Assembly (NCBI GenBank): GCA_030734395.1
Contig: JAUZTG010000041.1
Location: forward strand, 1,488,001 to 1,552,000
Reading direction: 5' to 3'
DNA: 64,000 nt
Origin: Sarocladium kiliense
Taxonomy: Eukaryota > Ascomycota > Sordariomycetes > Hypocreales > Sarocladiaceae
A program made the position numbers and the translations under genes. The notes under the pieces are model-generated. The model saw only the letters and a program-made list of their open reading frames with translations, was not told the origin of the DNA and ran no database searches. This document shows, in pieces, positions 1 to 11,975 of the stretch (its first letter is position 1; each line of letters opens with the position of its first letter).

Positions 1-3000
1 GACGAACTCGAGTGTGACATATGAACAGGAACCGATTCCGCACCTTCCCTCACCTTTGGCGTCGTGGGGTCGGCAGACGCTGGCAGCTGCCACTGACGAC
101 GCCACGGCATCCTAGCGGTTGTTCCTCCGAACCTAGCCCCCTTAAAACGCGCTCTTAGCGGCTAACGTTCGGTGCGACTAACAAAAATCAAAGTGCTGCC
201 TGGAGCTTCAGGGACATGACGCAGTACCCCCCTCAGGAAGGAAGGTGCGATCTGGAGCAGCAACGCGACCAATGCTGACAGTACCAGCTACCGATTCATC
301 AAGGAGGACCGTGGCTGACAGCGGCCGACTTCACTGAAGCCAGAGTCAAGGACATGCGATCACATGCCACACACCACCTCATGGTCAACCTTCAGACGCA
401 ATGGTGCATGCATGTCTCTCGCGACACAACTCATCTCGACGGACAATTTGCAGCTCCTACCCACCATCTAAGGACCTAGCGCGCAGTTTGGTGCTCAGTT
501 GTCTCGGATGCTTTCCGTGGCTCTGTGTCTATTTGTGTTTGACTATTCTTCACACAAGCCTGTGCGCGATGCGTAGGAACAGCATCCCTTCACGTAGTCC
601 TCGTACGGGTGCCGGACGTGCTTGACTCAAGACAATCTCCTAAAGAACCTGTATAGGCAGCTGTCGCTTACCGCCTGATGCGCTTACAGACGGCGCTTTC
701 GACTTGTGATCGCGTTCATCATCTAATGCGCACAGCACTGACTAGGCATTATGCAAATGGGATGAGGCTGATGGAGAAGAAGGAAGAGACACAGTGTGAG
801 CTCAAATATAGCATCTCTGCACACTGTGACTAGCGGCAGGGACCAGCCAAGGTGCTCATAGCCTGGCCAATCCTAGTTTTAGCACCCTTGCAAAAGACCC
901 ACACTTCTTGCAGAAGGGTTCCCCGCCGCGCCGAGGCATCTTGGAAGGGGGGGCGGGGGTTCGAAAGGACAAGAACGGGAGCTTCCATCCACACATGCTC
1001 TCTGCGAGAACAGCCAGTGTTCGGCTGGCTCTGCTTTTTGCCTGCTCTCCTCCAAGAGATCCTCCTTTCCCGCTTCCATCTCCCCATCGACCACACACCC
1101 TTCGACAACGCCGTCAGCCCAATCACAAGCCTCATTCCATGCATACCTGGTAACCAAGGCATATCCGCCCATCCATGTCTGCTGCATCCACCAGCCACCC
1201 CAGACTCTCCAATCTGGCACCCACACACAGGGCTGCTGCCGACCTTCGAGTCCCCTCCCGTCACCATCACCACCGTCCGGTGAGCCAGGGGTTTCCATCC
1301 ACCACCGTCTTCCCGCACTGATTCCCCTCGCAGTACCGCCAAACTGCAACATCGATGCGTTTCCTGTCTTGTGTCTGGTCACAGGAAACGTGATGCATCC
1401 ATTAACTTCTGGAGCCTTGTTCCCAGGCCAAACCCTGACCACCACCTCAAACTTCCATCCATCAGCACCATCCTTTGAATAGAAGGCCCACTTGAGTCAA
1501 GTTTCTTAAGGGACATCGATAGAGAAACCGTACGATGACAATCTCAATGCAGTCGCTTTCCTGAAGAGGGCATGGAGGTGTCTGGCTCCCTCGACAACCC
1601 AGGTCCTTGCATGCCCGCATATTCCATGGTTCGGCCGTGCGAACTAGCAGCTTGCCTATGTAGCCCGCTCGCTCTACATCCTTCGGCAGATGCACTGGCC
1701 GAACCATCGCCCGCGCGTGCGCATGGACAGAAATTGTTGTTCCCACGTTCAATACGCGGTCAGTTGTGGTCCTGAATTCAGCAGTCACCGCTGGCAAATA
1801 GTGGCCGCCCTTCTGTTTTGGGAGACAAGTTTATTGTGTTTCAAAACCTCAACATCGCTGTCGCACACGGCAGCATCGCTATCTACGACTATCATCTCGA
1901 TGGTCGACGACCACCCGCAGAACAAGCGATACCTCCAACTTTGTCAGATGCCTGCCTGGACGCGTCGAAGAAGCTCTTTCACTGTCCCACCCCTTTCATT
2001 AACCCAATCAACCCCCCTTACCCCCTCGACATGGGCCCTTTCCCAGTGATGTTGCTGCGAGTCACAAACCACCCACCTTCTTGCGGGACCCACCCTGCAT
2101 GTCCGTCCTCTGCCATGCCCAGGTATTATTATCGCATCGTAGCGACGACTTGCATCACTCCCAGCTCGAGATGTGCACCTGGCCGGACGCTCCGGCTGTC
2201 CTTTGTCAACCAGTCCGAAAATCATAGGGCTCAAAGTCTTGTCCATCACGCGGGCGCGTCTCCAAAAGACCCGACCGCCTCTCTCTTTTGGGAACCGCGC
2301 GAAAGTCAATCTCGCCCGCATGACGGCCATGGCGAGTTTACTTCGACCTGGGCCTGGGCGCGCGAGTTGTTATCGGGGCTTCAAAAGCCCACGATCTTCT
2401 AGAAAGCTAGCGGGTCTGCATGGCCTCTGACTGGCCTCGGAGGATTCTCTCAACACAGCGCGAGCCCCATCGTCTGCTGGGGTCCGGGATTACAGTGAAG
2501 TCTGATGGTGGGCTCAACATGGCTTGGCTCCACCTAACCCATGCTCAAGTGCTCATCCGTCCCTCCCTCCAACCTTTACCGAGTCGAAGTAGACGCTACC
2601 TGACCTCGGATCTGTGGTCGTCGTATTTCCTCCTGGGCTAGGCGACGAGAGTTTACCTGTAGCCGTCAACGGTACTTCTGCCTCTTAGTGATCTCCTCGA
2701 TGGATGCTTCCCTGGCCGACCACAGGCCAGGCCCAAGTTCGACCCTCGGCAGGCTGGTGGGAGTGGCGTTTTGCGACCATCGTTCACGTCTTGAGAACAC
2801 CTTCAGGTCGGGTTGCGATGATGTCGTTTGCCTAAATACTCAGAAACCTGCAACCGATTCCGCAAGCACGAACGCTGCTCGCATGCCCTTGGAAGGCCAC
2901 GACCCGCCTCCAGAAGCATGACCTGATGCTGCGCGAGTAGTGAAGCCATGGTTCACTCCACTCAGGTTATGATTACTTGGTCTCTTGCCTTGAGCGCATA

Positions 3001-3554
3001 TGTTTAAGTCCCAAGCGCAAGCTTGGACGGTGGCCCCTCACCCTCGGAGGCGCCGTCCTCCTTCCCAGTACGGCCGCATACACGTACAAGGAGCTGGTCG
3101 TCCCAAGACAGAGCCCGGCGCTTCTATTCACAGGGCCGAATTCAACTGCATGCCCTAATCATTAGACAGCCGACTAAGTTCTGTTCCTGGACGTTATGGC
3201 CGGGGCCAGCCTAAGGATCCACCCCCAGGAGTCCAGGGCAATGCCGGACTTTCATCAACACACTCCCCTCCTCTCATCTGCCGTTCCTGACCTTTTGATC
3301 ATATACAAGTTGCGCATCCGGCGCTGACTTGTTAACTTGTCCAACCACCTATCCAGCTACCCACAGCATATCTTGCGCCCATACATTTGCCTTGCGTTGA
3401 ATTGGCATATAGACTCACTTGTCATCCTGCCCACTCGATAGCCATATCTCGACTCCGATTCATTTGATTACTTTTCTTCCTAACTGGCTCTATCTGCTCC
3501 AGTCTTCACAACAGCGGGGGGAAAGCATTGAAACATACAGCGAGACATGCTCCC
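1..3554. other. gene-free region upstream of the NDT80-type gene
   Basis: No reading frame here looks like a conserved protein, on either strand or after trying short introns. The open frames that exist overlap on both strands and lack fungal coding character. The last 300 bases before the downstream start are pyrimidine-rich, as expected for a promoter and 5' leader. A window edge lies at base 1, so part of this stretch may belong to a gene further left. Very long 5' regions are common in front of fungal developmental regulators, so this is most simply regulatory sequence of the gene starting at 3555. Confidence 0.5.
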
Positions 3555-3558
3555 ATGA
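3547..3558 (+). promoter_or_regulatory. three-codon upstream ORF overlapping the main start codon
   Basis: An ATG at 3547 opens the frame ATG CTC CCA TGA. Its TGA stop (3556-3558) overlaps the ATG chosen for the main protein (3555-3557) in the stop-start arrangement ATGA. This is seen directly. That it affects translation of the regulator by termination and reinitiation is inference. It applies only if the mRNA leader includes 3547, which is likely because it is only 8 nt upstream. Confidence 0.55.
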
Positions 3559-5716
3559 CGACCACAGCGGCTTACCCGGCCACTATGACTGAGCTGAGAG
3601 GCGAGCCAGCTCATTCAGCACTGTGGCCCAACTATGGGAGCTCCATAAACGTGTCAAGTCGTGTTGGAAGCACAACCGAGCCTCCTCTTTCCAACCCTGT
3701 TGCATCGTCACCGCACATGGCCAGACCAAGGACTGATCACGGCAGCTTGGATCACACGCAGCTGTCTTACGGACGTTATGCGCAGGACGAATCGGATCCG
3801 TACGATCCACAACCGCAGCCAGGCATGGCTGCCTCTCATGGCTACCCAAGCTTGAAAAGATCTTTCTCCCAAAGCGAGGCGCCTGCCTACCAGGAAATCG
3901 TGCAAGACCTCAGAGACGATAGCTCAAGGATGAACATGAGCCAAGATCACAAACTTTTGGCTTTCCGCAAATCGCAAGACAAGCATACTCTCACAGACCA
4001 GCATGGCAGAGTACAGTCATTGGAACTATCGGCCCAGCTTCATGGCATGTTCTTTCTCTCTGAGATGCCGCCAACACCAAGCGAGAGCACGAGCCAGCAG
4101 CCCGAGCTAACTTGCTATCGCCGAAACCTATTTCAAATCAGTGGCTCCCTCGTCACGCCACGAGGCTCATTGTCAGTTATCACAGAGTCCGGCGAATCAG
4201 TCCCAGTCAGTGCGATGGAAGTTACCATATCAGCTATTGAATCAGTCGACGGTAACCCCGTGCGTCTTATCGTTATCCCGTGGAAGACCCCCCCGCCAAA
4301 CACGGCTGAAGTTTCACAAACGCCTGACCAGGAGCCGCCTTCCCTTCCATTGATACCTTTCCAAGATGATGGGTCCGAAACTGATGGCGACTATGCTATT
4401 TATCCAATCGGGTGGAGGCGGCTTCAATTTCGAATGTCAGTTGTTGTCAACAATGGTTTGGCGTGTTTGTATGCTGACGATACTCTAGAGCTACGGCAAA
4501 CAATGGTCGTCGAAAGGAGCTGCAGCAGCACTTCGTTCTGCATCTGAAGGTACATGGAACGTTGGCCAATGGAACCAAGGTGGTCATGAGCGAATCGACT
4601 ACTGCACCGATTGTTGTTAGGGGAAGGAGCCCGCGCAACTTTCAAGCACGCAAAGAGATTCCCCTGCTTGGATCTAGTGCTGGGTCTAGGGGCCAGGCAC
4701 TCGTTGAGAGTGGACTAGGAGTTGTTGCTGGCGCACTGGGAGTGAAACAGCAGGAGGTCAAGGCTCGAGGGGTAGAAGCACAGGTTCCACGATCTGCGTT
4801 TACATTTACGGCTCCCAAAGCACCTGGTGCACCAGGCAACCCAATGCGGTCTAGGTATGCTCAACACCTTGTCAGATGTATCAACTCGAAGGACCCAATG
4901 CGAGTCGTAGCCAGCAAGATCAGAAGGGGATTGCTAACTCAGCTTCATAGTACGTATCCGTCATGGTCGCAACCAGGCCAAGGCGCCGTGCCCCAAATTC
5001 CTTCGTCGAGTCCTGGACAATATCCCACAGCATCTTTGCCCACAGACCCTTATGGCAAAGGGCCTTTGACCGGAAACTCTAACTTCTCGAACGAATCGTC
5101 GGAAATCCCTTTGCCACATTCGATGGGCTCCTTACCCCTGGGTGTTGTGAGCAGCGATCAGCAACACGCGGCGAAATCTCCCTACACCTACGGTCACTCG
5201 AATGCCACCCCACGCCAAGTACATAGCCATGCTCACAGCTTGAGCGGCGGAGAGCAAGGCTTGGGGATGAATCGGTTTGCAGACTCAGCCAGGGCCATGA
5301 AGAGTCCTCGGACAGCCGGGCAACAGTCTATACATGGACCCGCGGGTGTCGGTAGCCAAGAGGCGCAGTCAGATTATCGTTATGGCTCTTACGCCTCTAT
5401 GGGGACTGGAAGCGATGTGCAGACTCCCAACTACGCTACAGATCCCCCGACAACAAGCACAGCTCCCCCACGGGATTACTACCCTTCAGCCAGCACCTGG
5501 ACAACTACGTCAGGGGAGACTGCTCCTGCAACTTCGTATACCGCTGGAGATTCGAGACCATATGCCTTTCCACAAGATTCCTACAAGCCAGGACAGACTC
5601 CATCAGCAACAGTCAAGACGGAGCTCGGTGCTGCACAACCCCCAAACAGTTACAGCAGTACCCCACGGGGATCTTTTGTTGATGCTCTGAATAACTATTC
5701 CTGGGGATCGAACTGA
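3555..5716 (+). CDS. vib1: NDT80/PhoG-like transcription factor, VIB-1/XprG type
   Basis: DNA-binding regulator with the p53-like NDT80/PhoG fold. In other ascomycetes this subfamily (Neurospora VIB-1, Aspergillus XprG) controls secreted proteases, starvation responses and heterokaryon-incompatibility death. Exons are 3555-4435, 4489-4854 and 4951-5716, giving about 670 aa. The first junction restores the block FRIATANNGRRKELQQHF, followed by VVRGRSPRNFQARK, both hallmark blocks of this subfamily. The PELTCYRRNLFQISGS block lies near residue 180. Intron 1 (53 nt) has a GCTGAC branch site. Intron 2 (96 nt) is in frame, has GCTAAC near its 3' end, and could be retained. The C-terminal half is Ser/Pro/Gln/Tyr-rich and probably disordered, ending in NNYSWGSN. 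A minimal upstream ORF overlaps the start. The frame stays open further upstream only through non-ATG codons, so 3555 is the first ATG. Family assignment is strong; the exact role here is inferred. Confidence 0.92.
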
Positions 5717-6866
5717 TTTTTGGGTGCTTGGGTACTCAAGGAACAAGGGTTGGAGAGAACAGCGAGGCGTTGGGTGCCAATACTCCATTGATCCTATGGC
5801 GTTTGATTTAGGCTTGTTGCCATTGGTTCATGTGTGTTATTTATGGAAATAGGCTGTAGGATATGTACCTTGTTGCCTGACTGCCATTGTCTGACTGTAG
5901 ATATACGACCGGAGGTGGGGATATTTTTAGGATCTAGGCAAGAGGTTGTCGCACGCGCCGGGGGCGGAACGAATGCGACTTGAGGATAGGCATCATCGGT
6001 GTCAGAGAATTCTTGTTGAGCCCATTCGGGACATCATGCCATTATGGAAGACTTGCCTGCTGATGATCGCTCTTTCAGCAGGCACGAGTGCCAAGTCTTA
6101 ATGCACGATGTTATCGTACTTCAAGCTAGGGTCGTTCTGCGAGTTGAAGATGAAGTCGTTTGTACAGGGCCTAGGCTTCACACAGCGGCCAAGATAAAAC
6201 CATTACAGCAAGTCAGGACCAGCGCCATGAAAAGTCAAGAAAATCTAACCCGGGTCGTTCGATAGACTGTACTGTGCCTGACACACTGCCGAATCTTTTG
6301 TTGTTTCCTCTCATGTTCACGTACTCCAGAGAAGGCCGCACATTCTGGAGTTACGGAATAGAACAAGGCCCGCCCGGTGTTTGTTCCATTGGCCAAGTCT
6401 TACCTGCAATTGTCCAACAGACATACTTCTACATGGCTACATGACGGCTAAGATTATGCTCAAAAGCATGAAACGAAGTTTGCGCCAGAAACGTTATTCA
6501 CCTTACAAGTAAACGGCAGAGGGACCTGCAAGAATGAAGATAAATTCCGGCACCTATTTGCAAAACAATATGTTTGCCTATTCATGCGTCCTTATATCGG
6601 GACTGTCGTTCTTACAGCTGGGGTGTTGATGGCTTAGCGTGGTCCTATTGATAAGATAAGCCACAGCAACCTTACGGCAACGAAAACCGGCCCTTCGACC
6701 TCGCAGCATCTCCAGACTTTCGGAATCATCAACCCACCTCGAGGCACACTATAGGCGGTGATTATCGACTGCCTGTCTACCTCAGGCCTTTTTAAACTGC
6801 CGAGAGACGTTTGCTTTCCCTTCGGCGGGTCTTCAGTCACGCTTCTCTACGCATTGCGATCCCACC
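5717..6866. other. intergenic region between the NDT80-type and DUF2011 genes
   Basis: Holds the 3' end of the regulator transcript and the promoter of the DUF2011 gene. I see no conserved reading frame, RNA gene or repeat. Confidence 0.55.
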
Positions 6867-7723
6867 ATGTTCGAGCAACCGGAGGCGAAAAGGTAGGCTC
6901 ATTTCCCTCACCAGTCAGGTCGGCCATAACGGTTTCTAATCGTTTATCCAGAGTGCGACGGGATGAGCTTTTTGACTCAAGTCATTCCAATGACAGCGAG
7001 AGCGGTGATGAGGTGATGGACAGTGAGATGAGGACGCGGTTAAACGAACAAATCGCAAAGTCGCTGGGTTTGGCTCAGATTGAACCGTCGGACCGACAGC
7101 TTGCAAGCAGAGCGAAACCGGATTTATCAAGAAGGGAAGATGAGACGGACGACAATGAGGCCGACGAAGGAGAACAGAGCGCTGATGAATTCGAGTTCCA
7201 ATTGTTCAGCAACTCTGCGCCGACGAAAGTGGTGCTGGAGGACGATACCTTCGGAGACGGTGCCCTTGTAAGAAGACGACCAGAGTCATATTACATCGTC
7301 ACAGGGATATCACAGGAGCAAAAGATGAGGTACGCTACCGCAGCGGTGACTGGGGACCAGGTTCTGGAGCGCGCCAAAGGACGCTCTTGGGGTCTTGAGC
7401 TGCCATGGAGGGTCATCCACACTACAAGCACTGGCAGACTGTATTCACCGGACAAAGTCAGCTCTTCAGAAGGTGGGAGCAAGGGGGGAAAGGTTCGGCC
7501 AGGGAAGAAAAAGCGAGTGGCGATGAGGACGAAGGCGCGGGCGGCGGAGGAGAAGGCGAAACTAGCCAGCGCCAAAATGGCCGAGAAAGAGGAACATATC
7601 AAGGATAAGAAAAAGAGGCTGAACAGGGCCAAGAAATTGAGGCGGAGGGCTAAGGCGAGGGAGCAGAAGGGCGGAGCGGGTGGTGAAGGAGCAGAGTCAG
7701 GGGATTCTGATGACTCGGCGTAA
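6867..7723 (+). CDS. DUF2011 family protein
   Basis: Conserved fungal protein of unknown function, DUF2011 type. Exon 1 (6867-6892) encodes MFEQPEAKR. A 59-nt intron (6893-6951) is removed and exon 2 (6952-7723) continues VRRDELFDSS, giving 265 aa. The family signature is an acidic N-terminal third, then a FEFQLFS block, KVVLEDD and RRPESYYI. The C-terminus is a long Lys/Arg/Ala-rich helical tail (KKKRVAMRTKARAAEEK and following) that looks like a nucleolar or nuclear basic segment. The short first exon was chosen because its ATG sits in a good context (accATG) and because splicing gives the usual (K)RVRRDELF start. A longer unspliced frame starting further upstream exists but is less likely. 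No catalytic motif is visible. Nuclear or ribosome-biogenesis localisation is only inferred from the basic tail. Confidence 0.82.
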
Positions 7724-8201
7724 GAGCCGAAACAGCGATGTGCACTTATGATGATATCTTCATGACTTGACCTTGACTTGTACAGAAACAGGCTGACCTG
7801 AGTGCTGAATTTTGCAACATATGTAGCTTCCCTATGCTAGTCTGCGAGCACCAAGCATCTGCATGTCGACTCCAGTGCCTACAGTGATTATTACTGTAGT
7901 TGGGAGCTCGGTGAGGTCGAGGTCCCCACCCAGCGGCCCAAGACCAATGAGGTCCCCTAAACTCGCGACTTCTCGTTGCTTCACCCACCACTTCAGCAAC
8001 CTCGAGCACCTATTTCCAACGACACCGACACGCATACACGTCTAACCCTGGCCCCAACGACCAACGCAAGATACGACTCGAGAAACGCTGGCGTGAAAGC
8101 TTACATCTTCGTTGCGAATGACGTAGAGCGCGCCTTGCGATCGACCTGGGCAAGGCCTAATCACCGCCGATGCAAAGTCACGAGGGCTGAGCTCTAGCGA
8201 C
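7724..8201. other. intergenic region between the DUF2011 and Far11 genes
   Basis: About 480 bp between two genes on the same strand. It must hold the terminator of the first and the promoter of the second. No conserved frame, RNA or repeat seen. Confidence 0.5.
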
Positions 8202-11200
8202 ATGAATCCTTTGCGGACGCCAAAGACCGGAGAAGAGGGCGTGGCAAACAGCAGTGAAGCTGGGAGTAACCCTGATCCAGCTGCAGACGCGCCTACAGCC
8301 GGCCCCCCGACCGATGATGTGGCCGACACTGGAGAGGTAGTCGAAGGCGGGCTGGAGGAGGAGAAGCAGGATGGTCCTCCTCCACTACCAACCAGACCGT
8401 CTCTCCAGCGCAATGCAATGCAGGGTCTACCAGCTGTGCCCGATTCTCCGAACGAGGCCCAGAACCGGCAGCCTCCCGGCCATGCCCCGACCGACTCATT
8501 GTCACTCGCCCAGCTTCGCCGAATCGTGACCGAGGTGAATCGCACCGAGCCGGCCGCTTACGACTTCGTATATTCGGACATGGGTCCACATTCAGAAGAG
8601 ATCGACGAGTGGTTCAGCTATACTGTATCTCAAAGGGCACGTCTCGAGGCCGCGCAGCATGCTTTCGAGTGGCATTGGCAGCAAGAGGCCGAATCGGACA
8701 CGTCCTGGGACGACGCAGACAACGATACGAGGACGAGGTTTGTACAGGCGGCGATTGCCGGTGTGCAGTCCAACGACGCGGCTTTGCGCTCTGCGTCTAT
8801 TGGAAAGCTGCTGTATCTGGTGCTGGGCCGCTGGGGAGACACAGCAATGCCAACTGCTATGCGCGGGGACTGCAAGTCGGTGGCGAGCATTCCTCAATTG
8901 CAGGCGATCAAGGCTGGGATTGAGTGCTTAACGTCTCTTGAGGGCTTGCCTGTCATTTGGGAGGCGTTGAGGCATAGCTTCGAAATGCACTGGTGAGTTG
9001 TGACGGAAAGCATTTGCTAATGCAGCGAGGGCTGGCACTGACAATACTTCAGGGCCGGAGACATCCAGGCCTCGAGTCCGCAGGAGGCTCAGGATGAATT
9101 GATGAATCTGATGACCATCATGTACATTGCTGTTCAGACGACACTAAACGACCCGGAAGACATGTCGATGGCGTATGGGAAACTACGTACGTTGGACCCG
9201 ACCTTCAATGACGGAAACTGCTGACCTTGTCTAGTTGAATTGAATCCATCATTGGTGGATTTCATGTTGATAGCAACATCGAAGCTCCGATGGGATGACC
9301 AACTTGCGATGCCCCACACACAGGTATGTCGATGTATGCGAAATCAAATATGAGAGGTTCGCTAACGCCCTTAGATCTTCCTGCTGTTCTGGAAGTCCAT
9401 CTTGCTGGTGTTTGGCGGCCTGCAGGAGCTGGATGCTGTCAAGAAAGCAACAAGTGAACAGAGGCCTGGTGCCAGGGGCAAGGAGACTATCACAGCATCA
9501 CCACTCGACTACCACGTCTTCCGCCAGGAGATCACCTCCAAATATCCGGCATACGTTCCGCCGCAGCCCGTCATCCCTTTGGAGGCCGAGAACACATCAC
9601 TATTACCTCCTCTACCAAACGTGGCCTCTCGAACCAACGGCTCAAATGGTATCATCCCTGGGCCCTCAAATGCACAAAGCGGAGGTGCATCGATTCTCGA
9701 CCAGCCAGTACATATCGCGACCCCAGCCCCATCGCCTCCACCATCCCCTGGCGTTGGAGGAAAGGGTGGCAAGAAGCAGAATTATCAGACTAACCAGAAT
9801 TTTCCCTTCTTATATCCGCCCCTGGATGCCACGAGTAATAGCGCGGGTGGCAAGGGCTCATTAGGCTTCCATGATGCTACCGTCAGCAGACGATGGGAAG
9901 GAAGCGATATCCCAGCTTCCATCCTTGAAGCCGGGGAGCTGTTCTCAACACGGGTGCGTATGACGAGGGCGACACGACAGCTCTGGGAAGAGCGAGAGAA
10001 GTTCCTGAAGTACGAAAGGGGCTGGAATCCGGGTCACTTGGATGACGATGATCTAGAGATCGAAGATCTTGATCTGAATGAGCTGTCGTTGGAAGAGCGG
10101 GAGATCCTGAAGGGCTTGAAGGCAGAGGACAAGCAGTTGCAAATGCCGCCTGAAGACGAGAAGGAAGTTGATTTCGGGCCGAATCCTGACTTGCTGAGCA
10201 AACGCGACAAGGAGCGTCTCACCGCTGTCGAAAGGTTCTACGTAAGTATCCCTGCATTATCGCGGAAGATGAGTCTCCTAACATAGTTTACAGAGGGATG
10301 CTTTACCACATCTACAATCACTTGTCATCGTCTTGCTGCGACCGATCCTGGTTAACGTCACGGCTATTGTTGCGCAGCAACCGCCTCCAGGTCCTCAGGC
10401 AATGGGAAGGGGTAATGTCCCTGGCATGAATGGCGTACCTCAGGGGCCTAAGCCGCCAATGCAGGATATGCCTGGCCAGAGTCCTCTGGCAGATGCTCCA
10501 GAGCTATCACCCGAGGAGATGGATGCTGCAAGAACAAGGGAAATCACTTCCAAAGCAATGACTGGTATTTTGTTGCTGCTTCTGAAGTGGCTCAGACTAT
10601 CCCGTAAGTCATCCTTTTCGCTTCGAGGCTCTCAGCCGAACGGTTGCTGAATGTCATTCCACAGATGTGTTAAAGTCGGAGTATCTGACGCAGTTACTTC
10701 TCGACTCCAATTATGTACCCCTAGTATTGAAGCTCTTTGCCCACCAAGACATTCAACAGGTCGTCGACAGCAAGATGGATCGCCTCGAGAACAGGTATGT
10801 CTGGCCAAACGCAGTGGTTGACCTCTGAAGCTGACTCATGCTATGTAGCTTCTTCCAGTTCTGTAATCTTCGATCTAAGTCTAGGGACAAGAGCGGCACC
10901 GATCAGGATGACGAAGATGATGTTGATATCGATGAGGATGTTCCAGAAGAAGAGAGTGAGGATGACGCGGCTCCACCTCCGATCAAGCGCCGGAGATCTC
11001 CACCCGGAGTAAACGCAGGAGGATTACAAGCCGAGGATGGTGTCCTCGACGGTGAAGATGCGGATGCGGAACATCAAGGACCAACACGCCCTGAGGTCGA
11101 TGAGCTCGGGTACCCCATTGGGCCTCTTCCCAGTGAACCTATCACGGACTTCTCTCGCCGCAACTTCTTCTCCCTCATCAACTACCTACGAGTCATGCAG

Positions 11201-11659
11201 AAGATCTGCAAGAACAAAGCCCACCGCAACCTCCTGCTCGTCCAGTACAAATCCTCCACCATTCTCCGCAAATCCCTCCGAGTGCCCCAACCCGAACTCC
11301 GCCTCTACACCCTCAAACTCTTCAAGAACCAGGTCCCCTACTGCGGCCGCAAATGGCGACAGAGCAACATGCGGGTCATCACAGCCGTGTATCTCCACTG
11401 CCGGCCGGAGCTGCGCGATGAGTGGCTCGCGGGAAGTGATGTCGACGCGGATGTGGATGCGGCGCTGCCGTTGGAGCAGGCGCTTAGAAGCTTGACGCAT
11501 TGGTTGAATGTGAGGAGGTATCCGGAGAAGGTGGCATTGGATGTCAGGGCGGCGTTGAGGGAGGAGGCGGATTTCTTTGCGAGGGAGTTGGAGAAGATGA
11601 ATTTGGCTTGGAACGAAGGGCTGGGAGATGATGGGATGAGTGAGTTAGATGTTGAGTGA
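8202..11659 (+). CDS. far11: STRIPAK component Far11/PRO22/HAM-2 (STRIP family)
   Basis: Scaffold subunit of the striatin-interacting phosphatase and kinase complex (yeast Far11, Sordaria PRO22, Neurospora HAM-2, animal STRIP1/2). In filamentous fungi it is needed for hyphal fusion and fruiting-body development. Seven exons: 8202-8992, 9053-9186, 9235-9323, 9375-10241, 10294-10603, 10665-10794 and 10849-11659, giving 1043 aa. All six introns are 48-61 nt with GT..AG ends and every junction keeps frame. The N-terminal N1221 region contains YDFVYSDMGPHSEEIDEWF near residue 120. The C-terminal DUF3402 region includes HVLKSEYLTQLLLDSNYVPL and the CGRKWRQSNMRVITAVYLH segment. The first ~100 residues are Pro/Gly/Glu-rich and an acidic stretch lies around residue 790, both likely disordered. 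Length matches the family (about 1000 aa). No break seen. Confidence 0.93.
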
Positions 11660-11975
11660 CTGATGTGAACAAGGCGTCATGCATTAGCGGCTGGTTGGCA
11701 ATATCCTCGTTATCATCGTAGCGAGACATTCAATTATGATGCTGAGTGTAGACATGTATGTGTGATATTACTATTAAGGGTTTTGATGTACTAGTTTCAA
11801 AATCATCCAACAGGTTTGTACAGCAGATTGTACAGTTAAAACGAGTGAGTGCAATGGCCTTGGGGTATCTCCTTTCACTTCTTTCCATCGCTGGTGTCTT
11901 TCCCCTTCTTGACTGGTATCAAACAAGTCCGTTCTGCATTATATAAAGTTGTTATACAGTGAACCGCAGTGTCGT
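11660..11975. other. short convergent intergenic region
   Basis: About 316 bp between two converging 3' ends. AT-richer than its neighbours, as expected for 3' untranslated and polyadenylation sequence. Nothing else seen. Confidence 0.5.

Noticed and set aside
950..970. GGTTCGAA-like tRNA B-box (also near 24188)
   Set aside because: Neither site has an A-box at the right distance or pairing arms for a cloverleaf.
3528..3554. Longer N-terminus for the NDT80-type protein
   Set aside because: The frame is open upstream of 3555, but only through non-ATG codons (TTG at 3528). ATG at 3555 is the first valid start.
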